Of a DNA stretch of 64,000 bases, positions 11,780 to 23,384 are shown in pieces. The stretch's first letter is position 1, and every line of letters begins with the position of its first letter. Under the pieces are notes generated by a model, which saw only the letters and a program-made list of their open reading frames with translations, was not told the origin of the DNA and did not search any database. This stretch comes from Rhizophagus clarus (taxonomy: Eukaryota > Glomeromycota > Glomeromycetes > Glomerales > Glomeraceae), in NCBI GenBank assembly GCA_015698045.1, contig BLAL01000315.1, positions 806,001 to 870,000 on the forward strand, given 5' to 3'. The position numbers and the translations under genes are program-made.

Positions 11780-12135
11780 ACAAATTGACATTATGTTTAT
11801 GGAAAAATTTCAAAATGTTACATCATAAATTTACGAAATGTAGAAAATATTACACTGTAAACTTATGAAACTTTATGTTTGCAAAAAAGTTTTGAAATAT
11901 TACACTATAAACTTATGAAATATTATACTATAAACTTACGAAACTTTATGTTTGCAAAAAAGTTTCAAAATATTATACCATAAATTTACAAAATATTATA
12001 CCGTAAATTTACAAAACTTTATATTTGTGAAAAATTTCGAAATATTACGTTTACATAAATCTCTGAAGGTTATATAAATTTACGAAATATTATGCAGGCA
12101 TAAATTTACGCAATATTACACCCAATTAAATTTGC
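11780..12135. repeat. Right subterminal repeats of the 6.1-kb composite
   Basis: Repeated words ATAAATTTACGAAATATTA and CTTATGAAACTTTATGTTTG in units of about 50-100 bp, inverted relative to 6025-6545. Confidence 0.6.
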
Positions 12136-12144
12136 TGATGTAAT

Positions 12145-12425
12145 AGCCTTCTACTTTTTTTTATAGCTTTCAGATTGCAATTTTGAACTGGCAAGCTTTT
12201 TCTAATTGTTTTTCTTTTAATTTCTGATACTAATCTTCCTTCCTTTCTTTTTTTAGAATTCAGATGTTAACTTAATTATTTGGGCTATCAGAATTATAAA
12301 CCTCTCTGGATGTCTCAGAATTAACATTCAAATGAAAATTTTTTCAAATTAGAACGTTAGTAAACATTACTAACAGTGTTCCATTTTTTTATAATAGAAT
12401 CCTTAAAAGTTAGAACTGATAAGAC
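12145..12425 (+). repeat. Intron-like cassettes, right remainder
   Basis: Begins with the array-I unit tail (CCTTCTAC, T tract, TATAG, CTTTCAGATT). Further on are CTGATACTAATC with TTCCTTTC...TTTTTTAG, and GTTAGTAAACATTACTAAC (hairpin GTTAGT/ACTAAC) before a TTTTTTATAATAG acceptor-like end at about 12410. Confidence 0.5.
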
Positions 12426-12769
12426 ATCTTGACAAGAAGAAATTTAAGCATTATTAATATTCTATTGATTAAACAAATTAGCTAGGTATCATTGTGAATA
12501 TTTAGAGTAGCGAATAATAATGTAATGTAATTTTATAATAATTTATTAATTTGGCATTTGTAATTAATTGAAATAAAATTAGTAATATAAATCAGTAGTA
12601 ATAAAATTGATAATTGGGTAGCAATTAGGAATCAATTGAAAGTATGTATTTAATGCTAAATATTAAATTTTTTGTAATCAGACATAACCTATTGATTACA
12701 ATTTAGTAAATTATGCACATAAATTGTTATAATTAGTAAAAATGACATCAATCGGTAAGCTGTTAGATA

Positions 12770-13034
12770 AGAAAAATAGATATCAATAGGTTAATCCAAA
12801 CAAGTAAATAAAAAAAAACTGGATAGCAATAGGCCAATCCTATTGATATCCAGTTGCAAATGAATAGGTACCTTATTGATATCCTATTGATAACCTATAT
12901 ATACCTGATTTATGCCATTTTAAAGTTACCAATTGGATACCCTGATAAAATAAATTAAAAAAAATTGGGAACCATCTAGACCCTTATAGGATAGCCTAAA
13001 TAATTCCCAATTTGGCAGCCTTCGACCTGTGACA
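12770..13034. mobile_element. Right-end remnant of a CACAGG-type (CACTA-like) element
   Basis: Read inward from 13034 the sequence is CACAGGTCGAAGGCTGCC, matching the CACAGGTCGAATGG end of the element at 41824. Upstream are subterminal-like words (TATCAATAGG, GGTTAATCC, CCTATTGATA) of the kind found inside both ends of that element. The other end was not found. Confidence 0.4.
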
Positions 13035-15372
13035 ATATTCCAAATGCTAATATCCTAAATGCCAATATCTCAAATTTCCAATATACCAAATCCCTAATAT
13101 CACAAATTTCTAATATCTTGAACATATCATCTTTTTTTAATTTTTTATTATTAATACTAAAGACAAATAAAATAATATCTATTTAGTAATATTTTCAATT
13201 TAAATATAAAATGTATCTATATATATAAATTACTATTTTCAAGTAAAACTTATATAATACAATAATTAGAAATATTAAAATAAAATAAAATAAAAATAAA
13301 AATAAAATGAAAAAAAAAGAATTAAACAATTATCAAAAATAATAAAAAACATAAACTAAACTAGTTTAAAATCTAAAAATTATAACAAATAAACAAATTA
13401 ATTTATAAAATAACTAATAATTAATCATTATTAATTCGTAATTTGCAACAGAAGTAGAGATCAGTAATAATAAAATTTGGGGCTAGATTTACCAAATTTG
13501 GTAATATTTATGTATATCATAATTATTTATAAAAGAATTATGCAATCATTTATATAGGGAATATAAAGGAGAAATCACATTAATAGATAGCCAATTACTG
13601 TAACTTTTTATTCGTAAAAAATCTTTTTTTCAAAATTATTTCTTAAAAACTTTTATTAGATATAACGTAAGATTCCCCATATGCTGATCATTTTTCTACT
13701 TCTATTACGGATCACTAATTAATATTATTAATTTTTACTAAACAATATTTTGAACATATTACATATAAAACATTTTATTTTACATATATATTATATTTAA
13801 TTAATATGCTATATATACAGTATATTTTTTTTTTATTCAAAGATCATGTAATATTTTATTGTAAAATATTTAACTAAAAATATTAAATACAAAGTATAAA
13901 ATCCACCCAGTTCAGCCAGATGTGATTCATGAATAAAATCTATCCAAATACTATTCAATAATTAATTATAACAAAACAATTAATAATAATAATAAAAATT
14001 CTACTAAAACCAAACAAAAATCAAAATAAATAAATTTATTCAAATAAATAACTTAAATAAAAATAAACTAATAAAATAAAATAAAATAAAATAAAATTTA
14101 AAAAATTAAAAGTAATTCATCCATATTATCCAAAAGATTAACATTATAAAAATCTGAAAGTTTATTATAGGTCCAGCTAAAACAACTGCCAGAGTGTATC
14201 AACATGCATAACTGTGCAAAGGTGAGAGACAAGGCCTTTAAAAACTGTTGCTTGCTAGTCATAATAGGAGGTTTTATTAGTAATTTCATGTATAGGTCAT
14301 CTAGAATCATACTATCAATATCAATTCCAAAATTTGGTTATGTTGTGCCCTATATAGGAGATCGCTGAGCAGGTGATGAGGAAATTTTGTTGTTTTGTAA
14401 AATGTCTTTCAAATGTTTCCATGCAATGGTGTAATCACATCTTTGTTGCTATGTAAGGGATTTGAAGAGCCAAACTAATTTAATCAAAAGCTTAGTGCAA
14501 AACTGTGTTGTGTGATGCATCATCTATTTGAAACTCTGTTGGATGCAGAGAAATGAGGTGGCATCCATTTTACTGAAAACAGTGCAAGAAAGTAAATTCA
14601 CAAACGTTTATAAATGATTGGTTCTACCAAGTCATCTGTCTATAACATGATTAATCTGTTGTGCAGATAATAAGGCTTTTTCAAATTGTAGAAGAAAAGT
14701 TCTCAAGAAATCCTTTAATAAAATAAATATCTGTACTCTCAAGTGAGCTGTAGTATGCGAACAGGCAATCAGGTGCAGAGCAGTTTCGTCTCTTTCTGAG
14801 TTGCAGAATTGACAAATGAAATCTTTATAAAGAGCAGGCTTTCATCTTTGTAATCAATGGCCTATTGGTAGTTATTGGTGGATAAGTTTAATGAAGAAAC
14901 TCCATAGCATGTTTTGTTTTAGTGTGGTGCAACAAAAATGTTTGACCTATCTTAAAGCCGCCCAAGTAACCTTCCAATTATATTGTATTGATCTTTGTAT
15001 GAAGGTGTCCTTGTTAACTTGCAGGTTACACCATTCGCTACAATATTGCACTTGTCCCATCATATTAAGGAAGTTACATAATTTTTGTTCGATAGGTGTA
15101 TCCTCAAAATGCAGTGCAAATCTATAATCACTATTAATATGCCATATTAAATAATTAATTATATTAATTACATTAACTAAGTTGCATATTTTCAATATAA
15201 TGTTTAAAAGATTCAGGATATTAGAATTTGGGATATTGAGGATTTGGGATATTGGGATTTGGGATATTGTATGTTTTGAGAAATTGTCCAATTTAGGAAA
15301 TTGGCATTCAGAAAATTGACTTCGGGAAAAAGTACATTTGGGAAAATGGCATTTGGGAAATCATACTGTAAC
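13035..15372. mobile_element. Element with inverted minisatellite ends carrying a LINE fragment
   Basis: The left side (13035-13130) has degenerate CCAAATGCTAATATCC repeats. The right side (15200-15372) has GGATTTGGGATATTGG-type repeats, their reverse complement. The outermost right sequence read inward is TTACAGTATGATTTCCCAAA. Between the arms are AT-rich sequence (13140-14090) and a LINE C-terminal remnant. Target-site duplications were not resolved, so the limits are approximate. Confidence 0.45.
14098..15200 (-). pseudogene. Non-LTR retrotransposon (LINE) ORF2 C-terminal remnant
   Basis: Minus-strand reading shows, in order, RFALHFEDTPIEQKLCNFLN, NKDTFIQRSI, WKVTWAALR, FFIKLIHQ and PALYKDFICQFC, continuing NSERDETALHLIAC. 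That last block (C-x2-C ... H-x4-C) is the zinc-knuckle-like motif found C-terminal to the reverse transcriptase in many LINEs. Further downstream is ILDDLYMKLLIKPPIM, ending DELLLIF. Several stops and a frame change interrupt it, and neither the RT core nor an endonuclease is present. LINE assignment is by motif; the clade is unknown. Confidence 0.55.
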
Positions 15373-15529
15373 CAATCTGACATTACAAAAATAATAAAAC
15401 TTAATTATTATATTAAACTATGACTTCATTTATTTAAATACTGTTTATCAAAGTACAATTAATTATCTTAAATGTAACTAGTAATGATAATAATAATATA
15501 AAAAAGAAGCCTAACAATAATGATAAAAA

Positions 15530-16740
15530 GAGAAAAGAATCATTAGAAACAAAAAAAAAACAATGGATGAATTGGTGATATAAAGTATAATTGGAAACAA
15601 AGAAAATGATAGGAAACGAAAGATATAGCAAAAAAAGAAAAGATAGTGAAAAGACAAGGAAAAGGATGTGAAAATAAAAATAATGGGATTGAAAATAAAA
15701 GGAAATTGGGACAAAGTGAAAGGGGACAAAAACGAAAATAAAAAGATAATGAGAGGGGACAAAAAACAAAAGGATAACGAGATGATGATGAATGAAAAGA
15801 TGATGAGGGCAAAATGATGATGAAAGTGAAATGATGATGAGGGTAAAATGATGATGAAAGTGAAATGATAATGAGGGTAAAATGATGATGAGGGTGAAAT
15901 GATGATGAGAGTAAAACGATGACAAAGGTAAAATGATGATGAGGGTGAAATGATGATGAGGACGAAATGATCATGAGAATGAAATAATAATAAGGACAAA
16001 ATGGTGATGAGAACAAAACATCCACGGGAATGAAAGGAAAAAGGAGTGAAAGTAAAAGGAAAAAAAGAAAGGGAGTGAAAATGAAAAGAAAGGGGAAACA
16101 AATTAATGAAAAGACAAACCATATAAGAAGAAAAATAGAGTTAGTAAATTGAAATATGAAAACAAATTTGAATAAAAAAGATAAAGAAAAAACTGCCATA
16201 CCTTTTTCGCAAAACTAAGACAAAAAAAGAAAAGAATTAGAAAGAAGAAAACAAAAAAGAGGAAAAAAAAGAAGTAATATATATTAATGTAAAACTGGAA
16301 GAAATTAAAGACCTAAAAAGAGAGGAGAAATAAGAAATGAAAAGAATAATGAAAACAAAAAAGAGGGAAGAATGAAAAAATGACACTTTTGGCGTGAAAC
16401 TAAAAGAGCTTAAAAGACCTAAAAGAAGAGGAAAGGAATTAGAAATAAGAAAGAAAAATGAAAACAAAAGAAGGAAAAAAAGAACATACCTGCATACTTT
16501 CGACCAAGTAAAGGGAAGTGAAAGGGATGAAAAAAAGAAAGGGAGTGAAAGGGAACAAAAAAAAGAGGGGGGAGTGAAGAAACAAAAAAAAATGAAGGGA
16601 AGTGAAAAGAAACGAAAAAAACAAAGAGAGAGCGAAAAAAAAAAATGAAGTGGAGTGAAAAAAAAAATGAAAAAACAAGAAATGAAAGTAATAATGGAAA
16701 TAAAAGAACCACTTGGTGCGAAAAATAATAAAAAAACTGC
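15530..16740. repeat. Purine-rich GATGATGAGGGTGAAAT tract
   Basis: Degenerate 15-18 bp repeats (GAAATGATGATGAGGG) at about 15780-16010, flanked by GAAA-rich and AAAGGAAGTG-rich sequence. The many long minus-strand ORFs (15434-16780) are Phe/Ser/His low-complexity artefacts. It is the reverse-complement type of 8160-8935. Confidence 0.8.
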
Positions 16741-17340
16741 AAAAATTAATTGTTAAATCACCTATATCGAAATAATTCAATCAGATGATATCACCCGAGT
16801 TATATCACCCCGGGTTAAAATTAGTTATAAACATTTTGTGAAAATTATTCTTTTTTTTAAGTACTATGTATGTAAAGTCAAAATCCTATACCTAAAGTTG
16901 AAAAACTCGATTAATATATCATAATAAATTCTAAATATTTTACTAAGATTTTAAATAGCTACAATCAAATTCCAATGAAATCGCCAAATTTAAGGAGATT
17001 TTTTTTAATTTCGCGGTTATTTTTAAAAGTGCAATTATTTGACCAATGAGTAATCTTTAATTTTTTAAAATAAATGATCAGTAAATTAGTGATCATTATC
17101 GCATGATCCATGTGTTGATATAATCGGGAAAATTTATGATAGCTGAATTTGTAGTAAAATTGTGGGCAAATTTGCCCGCAATTGCTTACAGTTTAAGAGA
17201 TAGGGCGGTACATTTGTTAAAATCGTTATTGACAAATTTAGTAAGACGAAGGTGGCTTGTGTTCAGACCCGATTTGCAGATCGACCATTAAAGGATTGTT
17301 TATTTCACCCAGAAACTTGGTGTATTAAATATGAAAACTC
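16741..17340. other. AT-rich intergenic
   Basis: No gene recognised. Contains short words such as GAGTTATATCACCCCGGGTT at about 16797-16816. Confidence 0.3.
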
Positions 17341-17344
17341 AAAT

Positions 17345-17960
17345 ACTAAGTTAGGAACGTTTTTTCCTTAAACGGTGTAGGTTTTGCATGCTAAAGTTAA
17401 TCGAACGTTAATTGAGGCGACGGTAAAATCAGCCCATATGTGTTTCATGTGAATATCTAATCAGATTAATTAAAAGAAAAAACGTAAGAATTATTTTTTT
17501 TAACGTTTTTCCATAAACGGTATATGTTTTACATGCTAAAGTTAATCGAACGTTAATTGAGGCGACGGTAAAATCAGCCCATATGTGTTTCATGTGAATA
17601 TCTAATCGGATTAATAAAAGATTAGATCAGAAAAAACGTAAGAATTATTTTTTTTTTAACGTTTTTCCTTAAGCGGTATATGTTTTACATGCTAAAGTTA
17701 ATCGAACGTTAATTGAGGCGACGGTAAAATCAGCCCATATGTGTTTCATGTGAATATCTAATCGGATTAATAAAAGATTAGATCAGAAAAAACGTAAGAA
17801 TTATTTTTTTTTTAACGTTTTTCCTTAAGCGGTATATGTTTTACATGTTAAAGTTAATCGAACGTTAATTGAGACGACGGTAAAATCAGCCCATATGTGT
17901 TACGTGTGGATATCTAATCAGAATAATAAAAAGATTAGATCAGAAAAAAGCATTTATAAA
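17345..17960. repeat. Tandem repeat, about 150-bp unit, four copies
   Basis: Four copies of a unit containing GTTTTACATGCTAAAGTTAA, CGAACGTTAATTGAGGCGAC and GGTAAAATCAGCCCATATGT, starting near 17355, 17505, 17652 and 17808. Copies 2 and 3 are almost identical; the first and last are more diverged, as in recent expansion by unequal exchange. Confidence 0.9.
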
Positions 17961-18097
17961 CCAAATATCTTTCTAAAAAAAAAAAAAAAAAAATATTAAA
18001 GTAAAATTATGGCATATAAATATAATATCAACCGTAAGAATTATTTTGCTTTTTTTTTTTTAAAAAAAAAAAATTTAAAAGAATTTATTTTTTATAG

Positions 18098-18329
18098 AAC
18101 GAGTCAAATATTACCCAAACTCTCAAAATCATGATCATTTTAAGCATGGTGTAATTAAAGGACGAGACAATCCTCAGAATCCCGTGTATACTATAGAAAC
18201 TGATGGAACTGGTAATTAAATACTGTATACTGTATTTATTTAATTTTAAGTTTTAATATTTAATTAATTTATTTTACTTTTTATATAGAGGTTAAAATTA
18301 ATGAATCGCAAATTATTGGTGCAGCGTAA
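18098..18329 (+). CDS. Last two exons of an unidentified gene
   Basis: Exon 18098-18211 is preceded by TTTTTATAG and followed by GTAATT. Exon 18289-18329 is preceded by TTATATAG and ends in TAA. The phase carries cleanly across the junction (GG-ACT-G | AG-GTT). The peptide reads RVKYYPNSQNHDHFKHGVIK, then GRDNPQNPVYTIETDGT, then EVKINESQIIGAA and stop. No domain is firmly recognised; the layout (short beta-type segments with NPVY and a terminal SQI) resembles a small Tudor/SH3-like barrel, which is only a suggestion. Upstream exons were not found, because the preceding kilobase is tandem repeat, so the gene may be truncated by it or have a long repeat-filled intron. No decay is visible in these two exons. 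Confidence 0.5.
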
Positions 18330-18694
18330 CATATTTTTATTTTACTTTATACGATCTTTAGGATTTACTTAAGTTAATAATATCCCTTTATTGTAAATCA
18401 GAATTTTATGAAAATAAAAATTCTAATTTTTTTTTAAACTATTGTTAGTTTTGAAAATTATAATTAATAAATTTTTGATTTTGTTTTCTCGTTTTTGTCA
18501 TGAAAAAAATTTATTATTATTATTATTATTATCATTATTATTAAAATACAATGTCATATACTCACATTAATTTAAACAGGTAATAAACTTATTTTATTAA
18601 TGCTATTGAGAATGAAGACTATTTCAGAAATATTCGGCCCGCCATCTGGTTCAAATTCCAACATCCTTTTTATACATTGTATAAAGATTAGATA

Positions 18695-18953
18695 CAGTCA
18701 GCCCCCTCTATAGTCACACCCCTCGGGACCAAAAATAAAAAGTGTGATTATAAGGAAAAGTGACTGTATAAAGGGATTTTTATATATAACTACTAATTAG
18801 TGGGTCCAAGGGGTTGTGACTATAAAACGTTGTGATTATAAAGGGTTTTTTTATATAGAGTTAATAGGCATTGGTTCTTACGAAAGGTGTGCTCATAAGA
18901 AGGGATTTATTTGATGTGATTGTACAGGGGGTGACTATATGGGGGATAGACTG
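18695..18953. mobile_element. MITE, 259 bp, TA target duplication
   Basis: The ends read CAGTCAGCCCCCTCTATAGT and, inward from the right, CAGTCTATCCCCCATATAGT, flanked by TA (18693-18694, 18954-18955). The interior carries GTGATTATAAGG/GTGACTATAAA repeats and no ORF. Termini and TA fit the Tc1/mariner-pogo class. Confidence 0.8.
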
Positions 18954-18955
18954 TA

Positions 18956-20520
18956 TATGTTTTCGTAAGGCCCCTGAATACGAAGATATCACATTAAGTC
19001 GTACACTTTGGGAATAATTTCTCTAAGTAACATAAGTGTAACCATGTACACTTTGGCCATTTTGATACTAGTAAACATAGTAGATATCACATCAATTATC
19101 ACGACGAGGTTCCAATCATCACATTCAGGGGCCGTGTTTTCGTTACAAAACACAAGATCATATATCGTAAATTTTATACCTACTTTGATATATTCACCAT
19201 CTGTGTTTTAATGGGAATTTCTCTTTTACCATTAATAATAATATCTAAGTATCTGTAAAAATCAGCATAAAAATTTGATATTATTGTGAACAAAATGCTC
19301 ATAGTGTCCGTATTGTATGTATGTATGTAGTAAGTATAAACGTGAAAATCTCTGTCGTCAAATCTTAGCTAAATATTTGGATCCTCCATAAGAAAATCGT
19401 AAGCCTGATTTCTTAAAAACACCAGAGAATTTGATGGGGCTACAACTTGATTTGCAATCGAAGTACAAGGAGAACAGCATGATAAATACATAGAATTCTT
19501 TCATAGAGGAGATCCGAATAATTTTATCAAACAGCAAGCATGGGATCAGCCACCGGTCAGAGTGTTCCATCTCGTCCAAATTTCAAATTGACGAATGTTG
19601 GTCCTGCCACTCGACGATCACCGCTCGGCAAAAATTTATCGGAAATATATATAAACTTATCTAATTTTTAAAACTTCCAATTTTATAAAAAAAAAAAAAA
19701 AAAATTTTTTCGAATTTAAAAAATTACGCTTTTTACGTGCGTTGATTTGAAGTTTTAAATGATAAATTAAAAAGATCTGTAATGTAAAAATTATTATTTA
19801 GTAATCGGTATAATAAAATTACCGTATAATGATGGTATTACAAAAAATCATAGAAATAGCCGATGTCGATTTTTAAAAAAAGGAACGAGACGTTATTGAT
19901 AACGTGATTGAAAAGATATAGAATATCGTTGTACATAATATTGTAATAGCAATTTTTAAATGAAAATAATGCAGTAACTTTAAAAATTGTCGACATAGAA
20001 GTCAAATTTAATAAATTTTTTAGGAGAAAAAAATTGTGAATGATAAAATTCGCATATTAATTCGCATAATGGAATTAATTTATTCCAACTATTTCTGCAA
20101 TTGATACAAATAATTATTTATAATGTACTTGACTATATGAATAAATGACATTATCCAGTCAGAATTAAATATTCCAGAAAAAAAAAAATAAACATTATAA
20201 ATTCCGAAGAATATTTGATTAATTTTTAAATCAGAAGAGTGAAAAGGCAAACATTTTTCAGTCATATTCATAACTGTTGTTAATTTTTAGATTTTTTTAT
20301 TTATAGGAATTAAAAAATTTTGATTAATTGTTTTTATAGTAAAATATACTCCTTGATACCCATAATCCATACAGTAAAATAAACTATGCATAATAATATA
20401 ATACACAACCTAAAAATTGTTATATATCTTGAAAATCATCAATTAATCTATATATATATTAATAAAGTTATGGCTTGTATTGCACAGCCACCTTTAACAT
20501 GAAAAAAAAATCAATTACTC
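18956..20520. other. AT-rich intergenic with possible coding scraps
   Basis: No confident gene. At 19360-19670 (+) protein-like pieces appear in different frames (KPDFLKTPENLMGLQLDLQS; SRPNFKLTNVGPATRRSPLG), which could be a degraded 3' gene end; no family recognised. Confidence 0.3.
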
Positions 20521-21535
20521 TATGTCCTCCATAAGAACAACGTCCGAACTTACGTCAAATTTCATAAAACTCCCGAATCTTTATCCTTCTCGGTTTTGGA
20601 TCTACAAGTGCTGCTTTTCCAGACTTTTCTCCCGTTTTAACAAGATTTTCATCATCAGCTGATTTCAAATTAGTTTTTATCAACGCAACAGCTTCATTTC
20701 TATTTAAAACGCACGCCATGACATTTTTATCTGCGATCCAAAAAAAAATGCCACGAATCATTCAGGTCGGTTAACACTGTTAGAACCGTATAATTAGATT
20801 TTAAATCCGCTGCAACTAACTCTATCATAGCTTGTCGTACATGATTTTCTTGAACTCTCTTTTAACTCCATAACAATTCGAACGTTATCCTTTGTTAATT
20901 GAGATTGAATGCTAAGCCTATCTACTATAACTACGTCCGTTGTACCAGATATTTTAATTGGCAAATATCTATTAGCCCCTAAAGTAAGAAAGTTATTCTT
21001 ACCGGATGTATCATAAATCGCGAGTGTATCATAATCATCAATTTGAAGTATGAGTTGAAGATGGGGTATGTAATTATCTCTTTGTACATTTTCGATCCTA
21101 CCATCCCAATCGAAATCAGGAACATTGTCTGGAATGGTAAGGTCTGTAACGTTAACAGGGGTTGTAATGACTTCCTCAAGACCTAAAAACTCTCGGATCT
21201 TTCGCCAGTGAGAACTGTTTGCAGATGATATTACTACTTCGGAATCCTGTTGCAATCTCTTTATTTCTTGAATACAAGTATCAAGCTTCGCAAGGATTTC
21301 GTTAAAATATCTCCCACTATCTGATATAAATGGTCAGAAACCACAAACAGATAATTTTAATGTAGAAAGATGATAAATTAAGACAAGAAAGTAATTGCAA
21401 TTCGATTTTATCGATAAAGTTAACGCTTAAAAAACTCTTTAGTCCGTAAGATCTTCAATTACCATCAGTAGCAGCTCTTCCAGCAGAGGGCGCAACTCCT
21501 CCAGTAGGCGCAGTACGCGGCACGATGATAAACTA

Positions 21536-21772
21536 CCCCAGTCGCACCGACAAAAATTTCTCAGTCACGTGATTTTTGGCCCGTATTACGGAATTATGCA
21601 CTAACACGTGAAAGTGTCCGGTGCCAAATAACATGTGACAAATAAATTTTCGCCTACTCGAAAAAAACAAGTCCTTCAGATAAATATAAACAATGAAAAC
21701 ACGGAGGGTGTGACGGACGTGAAGATTAAAATCGCAGTCACGTGACTAAAATTTTTGTCGGTGCGACTGGCC
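21536..21772. mobile_element. MITE, 237 bp, TA flanked
   Basis: Near-perfect terminal inverted repeats around CCAGTCGCACCGACAAAAAT at both ends, flanked by TA (21534-21535, 21773-21774). No ORF. Lies inside CRN copy A, directly next to the hAT MITE. Confidence 0.8.
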
Positions 21773-21782
21773 TAGTGCACGA

Positions 21783-22470
21783 CAGTGATGGCAAATGACA
21801 ATGTCATTTGACTAATTTTTAAATGATCCCAAATAATATCAAAATGATATAAGAATTCGTATCATTTAAAATAAATGTCATTTACAAATGACAAGTGACG
21901 AAATGACATGTGTCATTTTTAAATGATAATGTTATTATCATTTGATGATCCATTTTGCGGCAAAAATATTTCTTAATGATAATTCTTTTAGGCGTGTATA
22001 CCAAAAATAGCTTAATGAACATATTTCGTTTATTAAATTTGAAAAAAAAATAAGTGATAATATTTTATTTTATGCAAAATGAATCTAAAGATTTTAATTT
22101 TTTTTCACGTTTTTGTCAGTTGACAAAGAAAATCATTTAGATAGCGATGATGGTTATAAATGAAGAAACTTATAATTTTGAAGTAGGTGGGTAGGATACT
22201 CATCCAGTAGATAATCCATTAGCTAAATGAAATCTACTTAATTTGTTTAATGAATCTTTAGAAATGCCAGTTTATGTTAGTTCAATGATAAACTTGAATT
22301 AAATATCTAATGTAATAAAAAGTTAACAGAATAAATATGCGAAATATATTACAGGTCACATGATATATTTTAAATGACAATCATTTGTCATTTGCCTTTT
22401 GAAATGATATAATGACATGTGACATGTCACTAATATCATTTGTATCATTTCATGTCACTTGCCAACACTG
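21783..22470. mobile_element. hAT-type MITE, 688 bp, 8-bp target duplication
   Basis: The ends read CAGTGATGGCAAATGACA and, inward from the right, CAGTGTTGGCAAGTGACA. The flanks are GTGCACGA (21775-21782) and GTACACGA (22471-22478), 7 of 8 identical. CAGNGNTGGCAA termini with 8-bp duplications are typical of hAT elements. Subterminal CAAATGATA/TATCATTTG words fill both ends. It disrupts exon 1 of CRN copy A. Confidence 0.85.
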
Positions 22471-22993
22471 GTACACGATGATAAGATGAATACTTTTCTT
22501 TGGAGGATCTTGAAATATTTCGTCTATGGATAGCAACAATTGACCTCCTAAATCGTTCACAACATCTACATTTTGATTGCTGAGCGCCGTTCGTTGAGGG
22601 TTTACGGTTGTGAGGTCGATATTGACTCGGTATAGTGCGAGTCGATGAGATTCCGTATTGGAGAAATCATTTCTTCTAAGATTATAGATAACATCTTTTA
22701 GATCAGAGATGAACATATTACTATTATATTTAATCGAGAATGCAGCGTCTTCAGTATGTCTGAAGATTAAACAAAAAAGAGTTTTTTTTCCGAACATGAT
22801 AAATTTCGGTTTGAAGTATATTATGAGAAAGTTTAGGGATATATATACTGTATATATATTTACAAAGAACTTTTCTTAAATACATCATGAATTCATGATT
22901 AATAATAAAATAGACTTTTTGATCAGTTAAAAAAAATTCATTTATATAATTATTATAATGTATTTTGTTCTTGCACAATATTTTAAAAAAAAA

Positions 22994-23090
22994 TGATTAT
23001 CGCCGTTTTCAAATTAGGGCGATCCCCCTATTTAAGGGATTGCACTAATTTGAAAATGGCAATAAATTTGAAAATGACGATAATATAATT
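22994..23090. repeat. Small foldback sequence
   Basis: ATTATCGCCGTTTTCAAATT on the left pairs with AATTTGAAAATG...CGATAAT on the right around a GGGCGATCCCC / GGGATTGCAC centre. It may be a short MITE; no clear target duplication. It lies 5' of CRN copy A. Confidence 0.5.
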
Positions 23091-23384
23091 TGCATGAAAA
23101 ATTCTCATGGGAGTATTTATTATTAAAAAAAATTATTACGCAATTATCATCCGCTATAATTATTCTGGAGAGTACCATATGTTTGTAATGCAGTTTCATT
23201 AATTCTTGTATTTTAAGGTCTATCTATACAATCGGAAAAATACAATATTATCAGTTATGGGTTTTAACATACGTTTAGAAAAATATTGTAGAAATGAGTA
23301 TTATTATATTGAGTTAACAATTTATATGTTACATATTGTAGTAATTTTCTATTAAAATTTTTAATTAATTAAATTATCCAATTA

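Larger units (their letters stand above)
6021..12141. mobile_element. 6.1-kb TIR-bounded composite element, TA target site
   Basis: Left end CATCAGGAATTTAAATATAG and right end (reverse complement) CATCAGCAAATTTAATTGGG are followed on both sides by TAATAyTkCGTAAATTTAT-type sequence, so the inverted similarity runs at least 45 bp. Both ends are flanked by TA (6019-6020, 12142-12143). Subterminal repeats follow on each side (6025-6545; 11780-12135). Array-I sequence stops at the left edge and resumes at the right edge, as expected for an insertion. Inside are intron-like arrays, low-complexity tracts and a pogo element. No transposase attributable to the outer element was seen. The TA flank could be chance, and the two ends might belong to two elements. 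Confidence 0.55.
20524..22797 (-). pseudogene. Crinkler (CRN) effector-type gene, copy A, broken
   Basis: Exon 1 (from ATG at 22797) encodes the ubiquitin-like CRN header (LFCLIF, DLKDVIYNLRR, HRLALYRVNIDL). It is split before its last codons by two MITEs (21783-22470 and 21536-21772); the exon tail resumes at about 21530 (PRTAPTGGVAP). A GT-AG intron follows, then exon 2 (about 21324-20524) with the same C-terminal domain as the intact copy at 25822. Compared with that copy, exon 2 has a 2-nt loss near 20855, a 1-nt gain in a homopolymer near 20745 and a 1-nt gain near 20555, each shifting frame. CRN proteins are a widespread eukaryotic effector class; mycorrhizal fungi carry expanded sets by published knowledge. 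This copy cannot encode a full protein. Confidence 0.85.

Noticed and set aside
15434..16780. Long minus-strand ORFs up to 218 codons that look like membrane proteins
   Set aside because: Translations of a purine-rich minisatellite on the opposite strand; several frames are open together and the hydrophobicity comes from T-rich codons.
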